Assembly (NCBI GenBank): GCA_023409755.1
Contig: JAEYRA010000127.1
Location: forward strand, 1-34,836
Source of the DNA: Bacillota bacterium
GTDB lineage: Bacteria; Bacillota; Clostridia; Christensenellales; UMGS416
DNA length: 34,836 bases
Reading direction: 5' to 3'
Made by a program: the position numbers and the translations under genes. Below, piece by piece: positions 24,255 to 32,253 of the stretch (its first letter is position 1; each line of letters opens with the position of its first letter). The notes under the pieces are model-generated. The model was not told the DNA's origin. It worked only from the letters and a program-made list of their open reading frames with translations, and searched no databases.

Positions 24255-24566
24255 TCGGATTGCCCGCCGCGCAGGTCGCCGGGTCTCACCCCCACCCTGC
24301 GGCAGACGATTCGCCAGAATCGTTGAGAGCAGGGTGAGCATTCCAAGGCGCAGGATGCGCCTAAGGCCGACGGCACCGGGTCACAACCCACGGGTTGTGA
24401 CCAGCCCGCACGATGCGGGCGAGGTGCCGGGAAGGTGCGAAGCAATGCGATGGGGCAACTTCATGTATTACGTTCATGCGTGCTTCTGAAAAAACGTTTT
24501 GCCTGCGGGCAGGCTTTGCTGCTTGCCTCAACTTATGTTCGGCTGTCTTCTGCCGGATGAACCGGC
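24255..24566 (+). repeat. Structured repeat, copy A (with expanded second hairpin)
   Basis: This is the longest of three related copies in the window. The core is CACCCTG (24293-24299) paired with CAGGGTG (24330-24336), enclosing the inner stem ACGATTC-GCCA-GAATCGT (24306-24323). A second stem, GCATT (24338-24342) with AATGC (24444-24448), precedes GATGG. In copies B and C the second stem is a simple hairpin; here about 100 bases of nested hairpins are inserted in its loop. The tail up to CCGGATGAA(C)CGG also matches copy B. Small frames through it look like repeat-derived artefacts rather than genes. Confidence 0.75.
24371..24429 (+). repeat. Three-way-junction palindrome inside repeat copy A
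   Basis: CGGCACC (24371-24377) pairs with GGTGCCG (24423-24429) and encloses two perfect hairpins: GGTCACAACC-CACG-GGTTGTGACC (24379-24402) and GCCCGC-ACGAT-GCGGGC (24404-24420). A further hairpin, GGCGC-AGGAT-GCGCC (24347-24361), lies just before. A similarly branched fold occurs at 33728-33790. Confidence 0.7.
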
Positions 24567-24648
24567 GGCCGGTTCTTTACTCTTTCGTCCCAAAAAATTT
24601 CAATTTGGGTTTCCTGTCGCTATTGGACGGGAGGGGGTTCCCCTTCCA

Positions 24649-24677
24649 TTGCTGCTAGCGAATGCCGGGTGTACAAT
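24649..24677 (+). promoter_or_regulatory. Candidate promoter of the esterase gene
   Basis: TTGCTG (24649-24654) and TACAAT (24672-24677) are 17 bases apart. The start of transcription would fall about 48 bases before the ATG at 24732. The -35 matches in three positions only. Confidence 0.5.
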
Positions 24678-24731
24678 AGGCAGGAAGAGTGCCCCGCCCA
24701 TGTCGGGGCGCACAAGGAAGGAGGCACAATC

Positions 24732-25724
24732 ATGGTCAGCAAGGAAGCGCAAGCCATCATTGATTCGCTGTGGGCAGGCAAAAAGGCGGGCATTGAGGCA
24801 CGCAAAGCGGTGGCCGAATCGGGCCAAAATCCTCTGTTGGCAGAGATTGAGGGCATCTACCGCCAACGTCGTGAGGGCGACGAGAACGCGCGCAACCGGC
24901 CTCTGCCCGACGGGCTGACCCTCACCTACACCAATGCCGACGGCGTGCCCGGCGAGTGGCTGCGCACGCTGCCCATTGACCCGGAGAAGGTGCCCGAGCG
25001 GGCGATTCTCTTCCTGCATGGCGGCGGGTTCACCACAGGGTCGGCACTGTCACGGCGCTATATGGCCGCCGGCATCGCCCGCCACGCCAAGGTGGATTCC
25101 TTCGCCATCAACTACCGCAAATGCCCCGAGTATCGGTTCCCGGCCCACCTGATGGACTGCGTGACGGCCTTCCTGTGGCTCGTAAAGGAGGGCTACCGTC
25201 CCGAGCACATCACCGTCATCGGGGAGTCCGCCGGGGCCAACCTGGCGGTCTGCCTGCCGCTCTTCCTGCGCGACCGGGGGCTGCCGGTGCCAGGCGGCGT
25301 CTGCGCCGTGTCACCGGTGGTGGATTTGAACGGCCGGTACGACTCCCGCGTGCTGCGAGCCAACCGCGACCCGATGATCGGCGAGATCTTTGACGAGGAC
25401 CGGCTGGAGGACATCCTGCGGGAGTTCAAGAGTGCCTCCGCCCAGCCCGACCTGAGTGTGTACTGCACGGCGGAAGAGCTAAAGAGCCCCTATGTCTCGC
25501 CCATCTACGGCGATTTCACCGGGTTCCCGCGGCTGATGATCCAGGTGGGCACCGAGGAAATCCTTTACGACGACTCCATTGAGCTGGAGAAGAAGGCCCG
25601 TGCTGCTGGGGTGGATGTACGGATGCACATCTGGCCCGAGCTCTTCCACTGCTTCGCCCTCTTTGACATGCCCGAGGGGGATGAGGTACGCCAGGAGATC
25701 GCCGCGTTCGTGCGGGGCGAGTAA
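24732..25724 (+). CDS. Alpha/beta hydrolase, HSL-type carboxylesterase
   Basis: A 330-residue esterase/lipase of the hormone-sensitive lipase family, expected to cleave short-chain esters in the cytoplasm; no signal peptide is seen. The oxyanion-hole motif HGGG is at 96-99 in FLHGGGFTTGS, the nucleophile Ser166 is in GESAG, an Asp lies in GTEEILYDD (about 280), and the catalytic His is probably that of PELFHCFA (about 306). I chose ATG 24732 because AAGGAGG precedes it by nine bases; the frame is open 21 codons upstream. It stands alone between the repeat region and a hairpin-rich 3' region. The substrate is unknown. Confidence 0.88.
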   Translation: MVSKEAQAIIDSLWAGKKAGIEARKAVAESGQNPLLAEIEGIYRQRREGDENARNRPLPDGLTLTYTNADGVPGEWLRTLPIDPEKVPERAILFLHGGGFTTGSALSRRYMAAGIARHAKVDSFAINYRKCPEYRFPAHLMDCVTAFLWLVKEGYRPEHITVIGESAGANLAVCLPLFLRDRGLPVPGGVCAVSPVVDLNGRYDSRVLRANRDPMIGEIFDEDRLEDILREFKSASAQPDLSVYCTAEELKSPYVSPIYGDFTGFPRLMIQVGTEEILYDDSIELEKKARAAGVDVRMHIWPELFHCFALFDMPEGDEVRQEIAAFVRGE

Positions 25725-25734
25725 CTCATCTTTC

Positions 25735-25760
25735 GCGTCCGTCGCTGCGGCGTCGGACGC
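25735..25760 (+). repeat. GCGTCCG hairpin repeat, copy 1
   Basis: GCGTCCG (25735-25741) pairs with CGGACGC (25754-25760). The hairpin with its flank, TTTCGCGTCCG and then GGCGTCGGACGC, recurs at 33671-33696. Here it begins 11 bases after the esterase stop codon, without a T-run. Confidence 0.6.
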
Positions 25761-25800
25761 AAGGGCGTGCCGCCACAAGGAATTGTTGCGGCATGCCCTT
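25761..25800 (+). terminator. Long hairpin after the esterase gene, possible terminator
   Basis: AAGGGCGTGCCGC (25761-25773) pairs with GCGGCATGCCCTT (25788-25800), one G-T pair included, and the loop contains a further ACAA/TTGT pairing. The sequence after it, CTCATTTCTCC, is only partly T-rich, so termination is plausible but not certain. Confidence 0.5.
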
Positions 25801-25829
25801 CTCATTTCTCCAAAGTAATAAACAGGGGT

Positions 25830-25859
25830 TTGTTGAGTTGGTTTGAATTCAGATATTAT
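25830..25859 (+). promoter_or_regulatory. Candidate promoter of the AT-rich acetyltransferase gene
   Basis: TTGTTG (25830-25835) and TATTAT (25854-25859) are 18 bases apart in AT-rich DNA directly before the gene. In such a base-poor context chance matches are common. Confidence 0.4.
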
Positions 25860-25885
25860 TCATTTATTCGACAGGAGTGAAACTC

Positions 25886-26386
25886 GTGAAAATTGAAACA
25901 GAAAGACTAATCATTCAAACTCTTGTAGAATCCGACCTACCTGACTATGAAAAAGTAGTAAGTGAAGTCATGCTCACATGTATGAGTGCAAAAGAGTTTT
26001 TAGCATGGAATATTTCGCATTATTCAAATATGGACATCATTCATGGTACCGTTTGTTTAGGAATTTTTGACAAAGACGAAAATTTCATGGGGATTGTGGG
26101 AGCAGGAGAGCATGATGACTTACACGAACCAGAGATATTTTATGAACTAGTTCCTGATGCCAGAGGCAGAGGGTATGCAACAGAAGCCACAAAAGCAATA
26201 ACATCATGGGTTTTTGAGAATTTCAACATACCTTTCATTATCGGCACAGCGGCAACAGATAATGTTAAATCTCAAAGGGTATTGGAACGTTGTGGATACC
26301 AATTTATCGACAACAGAACATTATTAGTTCATGTTGAAGGAAGGAAGTATGACTTCAAATATTACAGGTGTTATCCGATGAAGTAG
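25886..26386 (+). CDS. GNAT-family N-acetyltransferase (RimJ/RimL-like), AT-rich
   Basis: A 166-residue acetyltransferase of the RimJ/RimL type, transferring acetyl from acetyl-CoA to an amino group on an unidentified substrate. It opens KIETERLIIQ, typical of the group. It has the acetyl-CoA pyrophosphate loop PDARGRGYATEATKA and then NVKSQRVLERCGYQ. The start is the GTG at 25886 with AGGAG eight bases upstream, rather than the GTG at 25877, which overlaps that site. Its codons favour A and T in a region where the neighbours are strongly GC-rich, which suggests recent transfer from a low-GC donor. Confidence 0.85.
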   Translation: MKIETERLIIQTLVESDLPDYEKVVSEVMLTCMSAKEFLAWNISHYSNMDIIHGTVCLGIFDKDENFMGIVGAGEHDDLHEPEIFYELVPDARGRGYATEATKAITSWVFENFNIPFIIGTAATDNVKSQRVLERCGYQFIDNRTLLVHVEGRKYDFKYYRCYPMK

Positions 26387-26519
26387 CAATATTTCAGTTT
26401 GTCACAGACATGAAGGCAAAGCGAATGTTACCCATCCGCCGATGACTGGCACAATTTACCCCAGACTCCCCCCGCCTCCCTTGAAACACACCTGACGACA
26501 ATTTGCGTCCAGCGGTGGG

Positions 26520-26837
26520 CTACCGCTTGCGCAGGCGTTCCAACTCCGCACCATACTCCCGGTCCATGCGGCTGACGGTGACAAGGATTTGGGCGACGAT
26601 GCCATAGAACTCCTTGGGGATTTCATCCCCCACATCGAGCTTATTGAGGGCCTGCACCAGCAACGTGTCGGACACGACCGGCACCTTGTGCTCCTCCGCC
26701 TGGGCCAGAATGCGCTCCGCTACCAGCCCCCGGCCCATGGCGGTCACAACCGGGGCCTTGTCACGCCCGGTCTGGTAGCTAAGGGCCGCGGCCTCCAGCA
26801 TCTTCTTGGATGGTTTCTTTCTGCCGGTCTCACTCAT
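26520..26837 (-). CDS. FlhB C-terminal-domain protein (YlqH/FhlB-like)
   Basis: A 105-residue soluble protein matching the cytoplasmic domain of the FlhB/YscU export-switch family but lacking its membrane part. The segment AAALSYQTGRDKAPVVTAMGRG followed by AERILAQAEEHKVPVVSD corresponds to the FlhB region around and after the autocleavage site; the usual Asn-Pro-Thr-His is absent, as in B. subtilis YlqH. Its ATG overlaps the stop of the FliK-like gene (ATGA, 26834-26837). In B. subtilis ylqG and ylqH are likewise adjacent and lie outside the main flagellar operon. The role is not established. Confidence 0.85.
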   Translation of the reverse strand: MSETGRKKPSKKMLEAAALSYQTGRDKAPVVTAMGRGLVAERILAQAEEHKVPVVSDTLLVQALNKLDVGDEIPKEFYGIVAQILVTVSRMDREYGAELERLRKR

Positions 26838-28912
26838 AATGTGATATCCAATCTCCCCTGGGGTACGGGTTCTTCCTCTGACGCCTGCGGGGCAGTCAGC
26901 GGCGTCACCGGCCGCTCGATGACCTGCAGCCGCAGGTCGCCCAGCCTGTAGCCGATGGCCTGCATGGCGTTAGCGATGTCTGGCAGGTACCCATTGACGT
27001 GAGCAACCAGGTCGGGCCGCTCCACCCCGAAACGCAGCCGCACGGTCTTCTTGCTCACGTGCACCGCCGTTTCCAGGTGGCCCATGTGGTCGGTGTCCAG
27101 CGCGATGAGAATGTTGGCGTTCTCGGGGTCAATCTTCTTGCGGCCCTTGCCGCCCTTCATCACATAGAGTTCCACCGTGCGGGTGCGGTCGTTCAGCTGC
27201 ACGGGAATCTGCTGGTAGGCATACTGGTTGATGTCTGAGATCAAGCTGGCGGTGGTGTTCATGCGCTGCACCTGCTGGGCGGCCTGACGATCGCCAGGCG
27301 CAGCCGTATCCAGCCGGGCAGCCAGCTCCTGCAGGTGGGCGCTGCGGTCGGCAGCGGCTTGCTGGAGCTGCTCGCCGGCGCCGGCCGCGGCACCCACCGC
27401 CACAAAGAGCGAGGCCACCGTGCGGATGAGCCGGGGCAGGCCGTCGTCGTCGCCTGCCGCCGCAGTCGTGGCCATCTGCGTGCCCACAAGGGCGCGCAAT
27501 TGGTCGAGCACGGTACCCAGCAACTGCCGGACGGCCGGTTGGTCGGCGGCGGGCAGGGTTTGCACGAAGATATCCAATTGAGCGGATGCCTCCTGCGGGG
27601 GCAGCAGCAGTGAATCGAGCAGCAGACTGGCCGCCTGCCCCTCGCTGCCGGCCCGGGCCAACGCAATCAACGCCGGTTGGGTCTGCTGTATCTGCTCGGC
27701 CGGCTGACCCTCAAAGGCCAGCGTCACCAGGCTGTTGAGCTCGTTTGCGCCAGCTGCCGGGAGGGGCCGTGCCATCGGTGTAGCCATGCCCTCCGCCCCA
27801 TCGGCAAGGGGGGGGAGAACCCCGCCAGCTGACAGGGATGACGACGCGGGTACCCCGGCGGGAAGAGGTGCTGTCAGAGCCTGATGCCCCTCCCCCTCCA
27901 CCGCCAACGGTGCCGCTTGGGGTGGCACGGTGCTTTGGGTTACTGCGGGCACTGCCGGGCCAGTTGGCACCGATGCATCGCCTTGCAGCACAGCCTGCGC
28001 GGCAGCTGTCCCGCCCGTCGGGGATCCCCCAACCAACGCCGGGGCTGCGGGCATGGCGTTCGCGCCCTGCGGCAGCGACTCCCCAGCAGCGGCCAATGCC
28101 CCGGGCTGCGCCGGCACGACCACCTGAGGTTCGGTGCCCTGTGCAGAAGCAATGGTATTCGACTGACTCTGGTCAGCAATAGCCGTAGGAATCGTGCCCA
28201 TCTGCCCCCCGGGTGTGACCACGGACCGGGGTGTGTGGGTCGATTGTACCATGTCTGAGATGAGTGCTGAGAGCTGGGCTGCGCTGTCACCCTGCCCCTC
28301 CCCCCGGTAAACCTGCAAACGGTTCAGCAGCGTCTCCGCCAGGGCCTGCAGGTCGTCGCCCAGGCGGTAGCCCGCCACCAGCCGCAGCAGGGCGTCCACC
28401 TGCTCCCGCCCGCCGGGGATGCGGTTGGCCGCCAGGAACGCTGCGCCTTCCGGGCCTAACTCGGGGAAGTCTCGCAGCAGGGCGATGGCCCGACCCACGA
28501 TTTCGCCATCGGGCTGGGCCTGCCAGCGAGACAGCGCCGTATAGATTGCCCGGTTGTCCTCGGTGGGCTTCACCCCCAGGCGCAGCAGCGCCATATCGGC
28601 GGTCTGCTCGCCTCCCAGCAGCTGGGCTTCCGATGGTTCCTGGCTCAAGAGCTGCATGACCTCGGTGCCGTCCATGCTGCCGGTGACCCGCAGGGTGACG
28701 GTGGAACCCGGCGAGAGCAGTACATCGTCCGCCGGCAGGGCATTCAGGAGCCTGCCGTTGTCCAGCCGCACCTGCAGACGCTCCCCATCGGCCAGCATCA
28801 CCTGCCCGCGCAGCAGTTCCCCCGGCCGGTAGTTGAGCGTCGGAATCATCCGCGCCTGCGTGGCGGGGTCCATTTGCTGGCGCATGCTGTTGACGACCAC
28901 ATCAACCTTCAT
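26834..28912 (-). CDS. FliK/YlqG-like hook-length-control domain protein
   Basis: A 692-residue protein. The last 150 residues or so resemble the FliK C-terminal (Flg_hook) domain, with IPVQLNDRTRTVELYVMKGG and then ILIALDTDHMGHLETAVHVSKKTVRLRFGV. The N-terminus (ARMIPTLNYRPGELLRGQV, then LPADDVLLSPGSTVTLRVTG) looks like a small beta domain, as in YlqG. The middle (about 230-400) is a low-complexity Ala/Pro/Gly/Gln linker. It is followed in the operon by the YlqH-like gene. GGGAGG lies 11 bases before the ATG. No other flagellar gene is in the window, so whether it acts in flagellar export is open. Confidence 0.8.
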   Translation of the reverse strand: MKVDVVVNSMRQQMDPATQARMIPTLNYRPGELLRGQVMLADGERLQVRLDNGRLLNALPADDVLLSPGSTVTLRVTGSMDGTEVMQLLSQEPSEAQLLGGEQTADMALLRLGVKPTEDNRAIYTALSRWQAQPDGEIVGRAIALLRDFPELGPEGAAFLAANRIPGGREQVDALLRLVAGYRLGDDLQALAETLLNRLQVYRGEGQGDSAAQLSALISDMVQSTHTPRSVVTPGGQMGTIPTAIADQSQSNTIASAQGTEPQVVVPAQPGALAAAGESLPQGANAMPAAPALVGGSPTGGTAAAQAVLQGDASVPTGPAVPAVTQSTVPPQAAPLAVEGEGHQALTAPLPAGVPASSSLSAGGVLPPLADGAEGMATPMARPLPAAGANELNSLVTLAFEGQPAEQIQQTQPALIALARAGSEGQAASLLLDSLLLPPQEASAQLDIFVQTLPAADQPAVRQLLGTVLDQLRALVGTQMATTAAAGDDDGLPRLIRTVASLFVAVGAAAGAGEQLQQAAADRSAHLQELAARLDTAAPGDRQAAQQVQRMNTTASLISDINQYAYQQIPVQLNDRTRTVELYVMKGGKGRKKIDPENANILIALDTDHMGHLETAVHVSKKTVRLRFGVERPDLVAHVNGYLPDIANAMQAIGYRLGDLRLQVIERPVTPLTAPQASEEEPVPQGRLDITL

Positions 28913-29181
28913 GGACGGTACTGCCTCCCTGCAACAAACATTCCATTGATGTTATATCGTGCCGTTGCGACCAGGAAATAACGAAAGTGCCGCATTTCGC
29001 CCGAAAGCATGGGTGCTGACGGTTGGGCTGCCGTTGCATCCACTAGCATGAAATTGTTCTTCGCGGTTCCACACCGGGCCATTGCACAGGAATTTATTAC
29101 ACAATACCAATATTTAGAACGTTTCAATTAGCATTATATTATCATGAACTAGTACGTTCTTATTGAGTTCACACCACTGGC
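28913..29181. other. Intergenic region between divergent genes
   Basis: This stretch separates the fliK-like gene (minus) from the oxidoreductase gene (plus). It is less GC-rich than its surroundings. TATAAT occurs on the minus strand at 29133-29138, but no -35 stands at the right distance. A 72-codon frame on the minus strand (28909-29127, TTG start) has no ribosome site and runs into the fliK start; I do not call it a gene. No convincing RNA or repeat is seen. Confidence 0.4.
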
Positions 29182-29210
29182 TGGAACGGACGACCCGAAC
29201 GGGGTATAAT
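29182..29210 (+). promoter_or_regulatory. Candidate promoter of the oxidoreductase gene
   Basis: A perfect TATAAT at 29205-29210 stands 17 bases after TGGAAC (29182-29187), a poor -35. The predicted leader is about 26 bases. Confidence 0.5.
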
Positions 29211-29242
29211 CGCGTCGAAACTAGGAGCGAGGTGTGTGTTTC

Positions 29243-30295
29243 ATGGAGTTGAAACTGGGAATCATCGGCTTTGGCGGCATGGCCCACTGGCACAAGCAGA
29301 ACGCGCCGCGGGCCGGCGTGAAGGTGCTGGCGGCTTATGACATCGACCCGAAGCGGCTGCAGATGGCACGGGACGAGGGTTTGACGACCTATGACACGCT
29401 GGAGGGTCTGCTGGCTGATCAGGAGATCAATTTTGTGCTGGTCGCCACCCCCAACCAGGCACACAAAGAGCTGGCCATCGCGGCGCTGCGGGCCGGCAAG
29501 AACGTGATGGTTGAGAAGCCCGCCACCCTTTCGGTGGCCGACTGGGACGAGATGGTCGCCGTCAGCCGCGAGTGCGGGCGTATCCTCACCGTTCACCAGA
29601 ACCGCCGCTGGGACAAGGACTACCGAACCATGCGCCAGGTCGTCCGCGACGGCGAATTGGGGAAGGTCTACTCCATTGAGAGCCGGGTGTTCGGCACCGG
29701 CGGCGCGCTCTTCGGCTGGCGCGCGTTCCAGGAGTTTGGCGGCGGCATGGTGCTCGACTGGGGCGTCCACCTGGTGGATCAAGCCCTGGACATGTACCCG
29801 GACCGCAAAGTTGTGGGCGTGTATACGAAGCTCATGTCCCTGTTGGGGCAAGAGGTGGATGACTACGTCAAGATCATTCTGGAGTTTGAAGGCGGCTTGC
29901 TCTACACGGTGGAGATCGGCACCTACGCCTTCCGCAAACTCCCGCGCTGGTACGTCATTGGCGACGGCGGCACGCTGCAGATCGACGACTTCGGCTGCGA
30001 GGTCGGTGGCTACACCAAGCCGCGCCACACCGATGTGCCGGTCGCGCCCATCGTAGTGATGACCCCCGCCGGCCCCACCCGCATGATGGCCCCCCGTCCG
30101 CCGGAGACCCAGGAGGACTTCCCCCTGCCCACGGTGTCGGCCGACTGGACCGAGCTGTATGGCAACCTCATCGACGTACTGAACGGCAAGGCCGAGCTCA
30201 TCGTGACGCCAGCCACCGTGCGCCGCACGCTGCAGGTGTTGGAGGCCATCTTCCAGTCCGCCCGCGAGGGACAGTCCCTGAAAGTCAACCTGTAA
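29243..30295 (+). CDS. Gfo/Idh/MocA-family oxidoreductase
   Basis: A 350-residue NAD(P)-dependent oxidoreductase of the family that acts on sugars and cyclitols. The N-terminal Rossmann domain starts ELKLGIIGFGGMA. The motif EKPATLS, with the typical Lys of the family, lies at about 92-98. The C-terminal domain has WGVHLVDQALDMYP, where the His is in the expected catalytic place. GAGG about 10 bases upstream supports ATG 29243; a GTG nine bases earlier is possible. It is a single gene ending in a strong terminator. The substrate cannot be read from the sequence. Confidence 0.88.
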   Translation: MELKLGIIGFGGMAHWHKQNAPRAGVKVLAAYDIDPKRLQMARDEGLTTYDTLEGLLADQEINFVLVATPNQAHKELAIAALRAGKNVMVEKPATLSVADWDEMVAVSRECGRILTVHQNRRWDKDYRTMRQVVRDGELGKVYSIESRVFGTGGALFGWRAFQEFGGGMVLDWGVHLVDQALDMYPDRKVVGVYTKLMSLLGQEVDDYVKIILEFEGGLLYTVEIGTYAFRKLPRWYVIGDGGTLQIDDFGCEVGGYTKPRHTDVPVAPIVVMTPAGPTRMMAPRPPETQEDFPLPTVSADWTELYGNLIDVLNGKAELIVTPATVRRTLQVLEAIFQSAREGQSLKVNL

Positions 30296-30321
30296 TCCAG
30301 TTTGTAATCCAGTTCTGCCAG

Positions 30322-30350
30322 AGGCCCGGGAACGCTCCCCGGGCCTTTTT
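30322..30350 (+). terminator. Intrinsic terminator after the oxidoreductase gene
   Basis: AGGCCCGGG (30322-30330) pairs with CCCGGGCCT (30338-30346) and is followed by TTTT. It lies 27 bases after the stop codon. Just before it, TAATCCAGTT is repeated directly, the first copy overlapping the stop. Confidence 0.88.
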
Positions 30351-30429
30351 GGTGTGCAGCGATGGGCACTGACATTTGCCCGATCTGACAGCGTCCCTGC
30401 CCTGCAGCAACATATACCAAACAATGCAT

Positions 30430-30458
30430 TTGACAGCGGGCAGAAAATCAGATACTCT
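30430..30458 (+). promoter_or_regulatory. Candidate promoter of the sulP gene
   Basis: A perfect TTGACA at 30430-30435 is followed after 17 bases by TACTCT (30453-30458), a weak -10 with GATACT overlapping. The leader would be about 45 bases. Confidence 0.45.
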
Positions 30459-30510
30459 CATTTTTCGACATCCGTTTACAAAATGATACAAATCAATATG
30501 GAGACAGACC

Positions 30511-32199
30511 ATGCGAATCCCCAATCTCACTGCCCTCTACCGCCGGGAGTTCCACGGCTATGACAGCGCAGCGCTGGGCCAAGACCTGCTGGCCGGCCTG
30601 ACCGTGTCGGCAGTGGCGCTGCCCCTGGCGCTGGCCTTCGGCGTGGCCTCAGGCGCCACGGCTTCGGCCGGGCTCATCACGGCCATTGTGGCGGGCATCG
30701 TCATCGGCCTGCTCTCCGGCGCGCCGTACCAAATCTCCGGCCCCACGGGCGCAATGAGCGCGGTGCTGCTGGTGTTGGCCGGGCAGTACGGCCTACCGGG
30801 CGTTTGGCTGGCGGGGCTGCTGTCGGGCGTCATCCTGCTGGTACTGGGCCTGCTGCGGCTGGGCAAGCTATTGAGCTACATCCCCTCGCCGGTCATCACG
30901 GGGTTCACCGCCGGTATCTCGCTCGTCATTGCCATCGGCCAGCTGGATAATTTTATGGGCATCGCCACCCCGGCGGCGACCTCCTCGGCACTCAAGTTCC
31001 TGCACTACTTGCAGGGCGGCTTCACCCCCGACGGCCGGGCCGTTGCGCTTGGCGTTATGACGATGGCCCTGATGCTGCTGTGGCCCAAGCGCTGGCAGGC
31101 GCGCATTCCATCGTCGCTGGCGGCACTGGTGCTGACGCTGGGCATCACGGCCATTTCCGGGTGGGATGTGCCGGTGGTGGGCGACATTCCGCGCACGCTG
31201 CTGCCCGCCGATCGCCTGACCTTTGACACCATCCCCTGGGGCGAGATTCCCAACATGGTGGTGCCTGCCATCACCGTGGCGGTGCTGGGCATGGTGGAAA
31301 GCCTGCTGTGCGGCGCTGCTGCCGGCAAGATCACCGGAAAAAAGCTGGACGCCGACCAGGAGCTCATTGCCCAGGGCATTGGCAACATGGTGCTGCCGTT
31401 CTTCGGCGGGGTGCCGGCCACGGCAGCCATCGCCCGCACCAGTGTGGGCATCAAGTCCGGCGGACGCACGCGCATCGTGGGCGTGGTGCAGTCGGCGGTG
31501 CTCGTCGGCACCATCTTTGCGCTCTCCCCCATCATGAGCCGCATCCCGCTGGCAGCGCTGGCCGGGGTGCTGATGGTGACGGCCCTGCGCATGAATGAGT
31601 GGGACGCCATCGGCTTCATGCTCAAGCGGCGTTTCGGCGGGGCGGCAGCGGCGTTCTTCATCACCATGGGCTGCACCGTCGCCATGGATCTGAGCCGTGC
31701 CATCCTCGTGGGTGTGGTGGTGTCGGCGGCGCTGTTTCTCAAGGAAATCTCCGCCATGGATGTGCAGGTGCAGTCCGTCGACCCCGACCGGCTGCGCGAC
31801 CGGGGGCTCATCACCAAGGGCACCTGCCGGCACATCAAGGTGGCGTACCTGACCGGGCCGCTGTTCTTCGCGGCGGTGGATAAGCTCAACGACGCGCTGG
31901 CCGCCCTCGACCACCCGCACACACTGATCCTCTCCATGCGAGGGGTGCCGCTCATGGATCTGTGCGGGGTGCAGGCGCTCAACGCCCTGCACAACCGAGC
32001 GGAGAAGGAAGGCTTTGTGCTGATGATCGCCAGCGTCCAGCCCCAGGTGCTCCACGTGATGGAGAAGGGCGGCCTGGTGGAGCGCATCGGACGAGACTGC
32101 ATCTTCTGGAGCGCCGACCAGGCCATTGTGGAGGCCGAGGAACACGGCTGCGACTGCGCCTTCCTGCCGCCGGAGGAGCCGGAGCAAGCCGCAGTGTAG
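30511..32199 (+). CDS. SulP-family (SLC26) anion transporter with STAS domain
   Basis: A 562-residue membrane transporter, presumably for sulfate, bicarbonate or another inorganic anion. The first 410 residues or so contain 11-12 hydrophobic segments. Family blocks include DLLAGLTVSAVALPLALAFG near residue 24, QISGPTGAMSAV, and NMVLPFFGGVPATAAIARTSVG. Residues about 440-550 form a cytoplasmic STAS domain (LILSMRGVPLMDLCGVQAL), where the usual phosphorylatable Ser/Thr-Asp position reads MD. GGAG eight bases upstream supports the ATG. It is flanked by terminators on both sides and so is transcribed alone. Confidence 0.92.
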   Translation: MRIPNLTALYRREFHGYDSAALGQDLLAGLTVSAVALPLALAFGVASGATASAGLITAIVAGIVIGLLSGAPYQISGPTGAMSAVLLVLAGQYGLPGVWLAGLLSGVILLVLGLLRLGKLLSYIPSPVITGFTAGISLVIAIGQLDNFMGIATPAATSSALKFLHYLQGGFTPDGRAVALGVMTMALMLLWPKRWQARIPSSLAALVLTLGITAISGWDVPVVGDIPRTLLPADRLTFDTIPWGEIPNMVVPAITVAVLGMVESLLCGAAAGKITGKKLDADQELIAQGIGNMVLPFFGGVPATAAIARTSVGIKSGGRTRIVGVVQSAVLVGTIFALSPIMSRIPLAALAGVLMVTALRMNEWDAIGFMLKRRFGGAAAAFFITMGCTVAMDLSRAILVGVVVSAALFLKEISAMDVQVQSVDPDRLRDRGLITKGTCRHIKVAYLTGPLFFAAVDKLNDALAALDHPHTLILSMRGVPLMDLCGVQALNALHNRAEKEGFVLMIASVQPQVLHVMEKGGLVERIGRDCIFWSADQAIVEAEEHGCDCAFLPPEEPEQAAV

Positions 32200-32211
32200 C
32201 GCAAATGATAC

Positions 32212-32242
32212 AAAAGGCTCCGGTCGTTGACCGGAGCCTTTT
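32212..32242. terminator. Bidirectional terminator between convergent genes
   Basis: AAAAGGCTCCGGTC (32212-32225) pairs perfectly with GACCGGAGCCTTTT (32229-32242). It lies 12 bases after the sulP stop and 11 bases beyond the stop of the convergent pyrophosphatase gene, and has a T-run on either strand, so it can serve both. Confidence 0.93.
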
Positions 32243-32253
32243 CGATGCTGTTC

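Noticed and set aside
24196..24489. Small hypothetical protein across repeat copy A
   Set aside because: The similar GRRF-RIVES translation in copies A, B and C comes from conserved hairpin sequence. The outer stems change freely without keeping codons, and there is no ribosome site.
28909..29127. 72-codon frame upstream of the fliK-like gene
   Set aside because: TTG start without ribosome site, no family resemblance, and its end overlaps the true start of the next gene.
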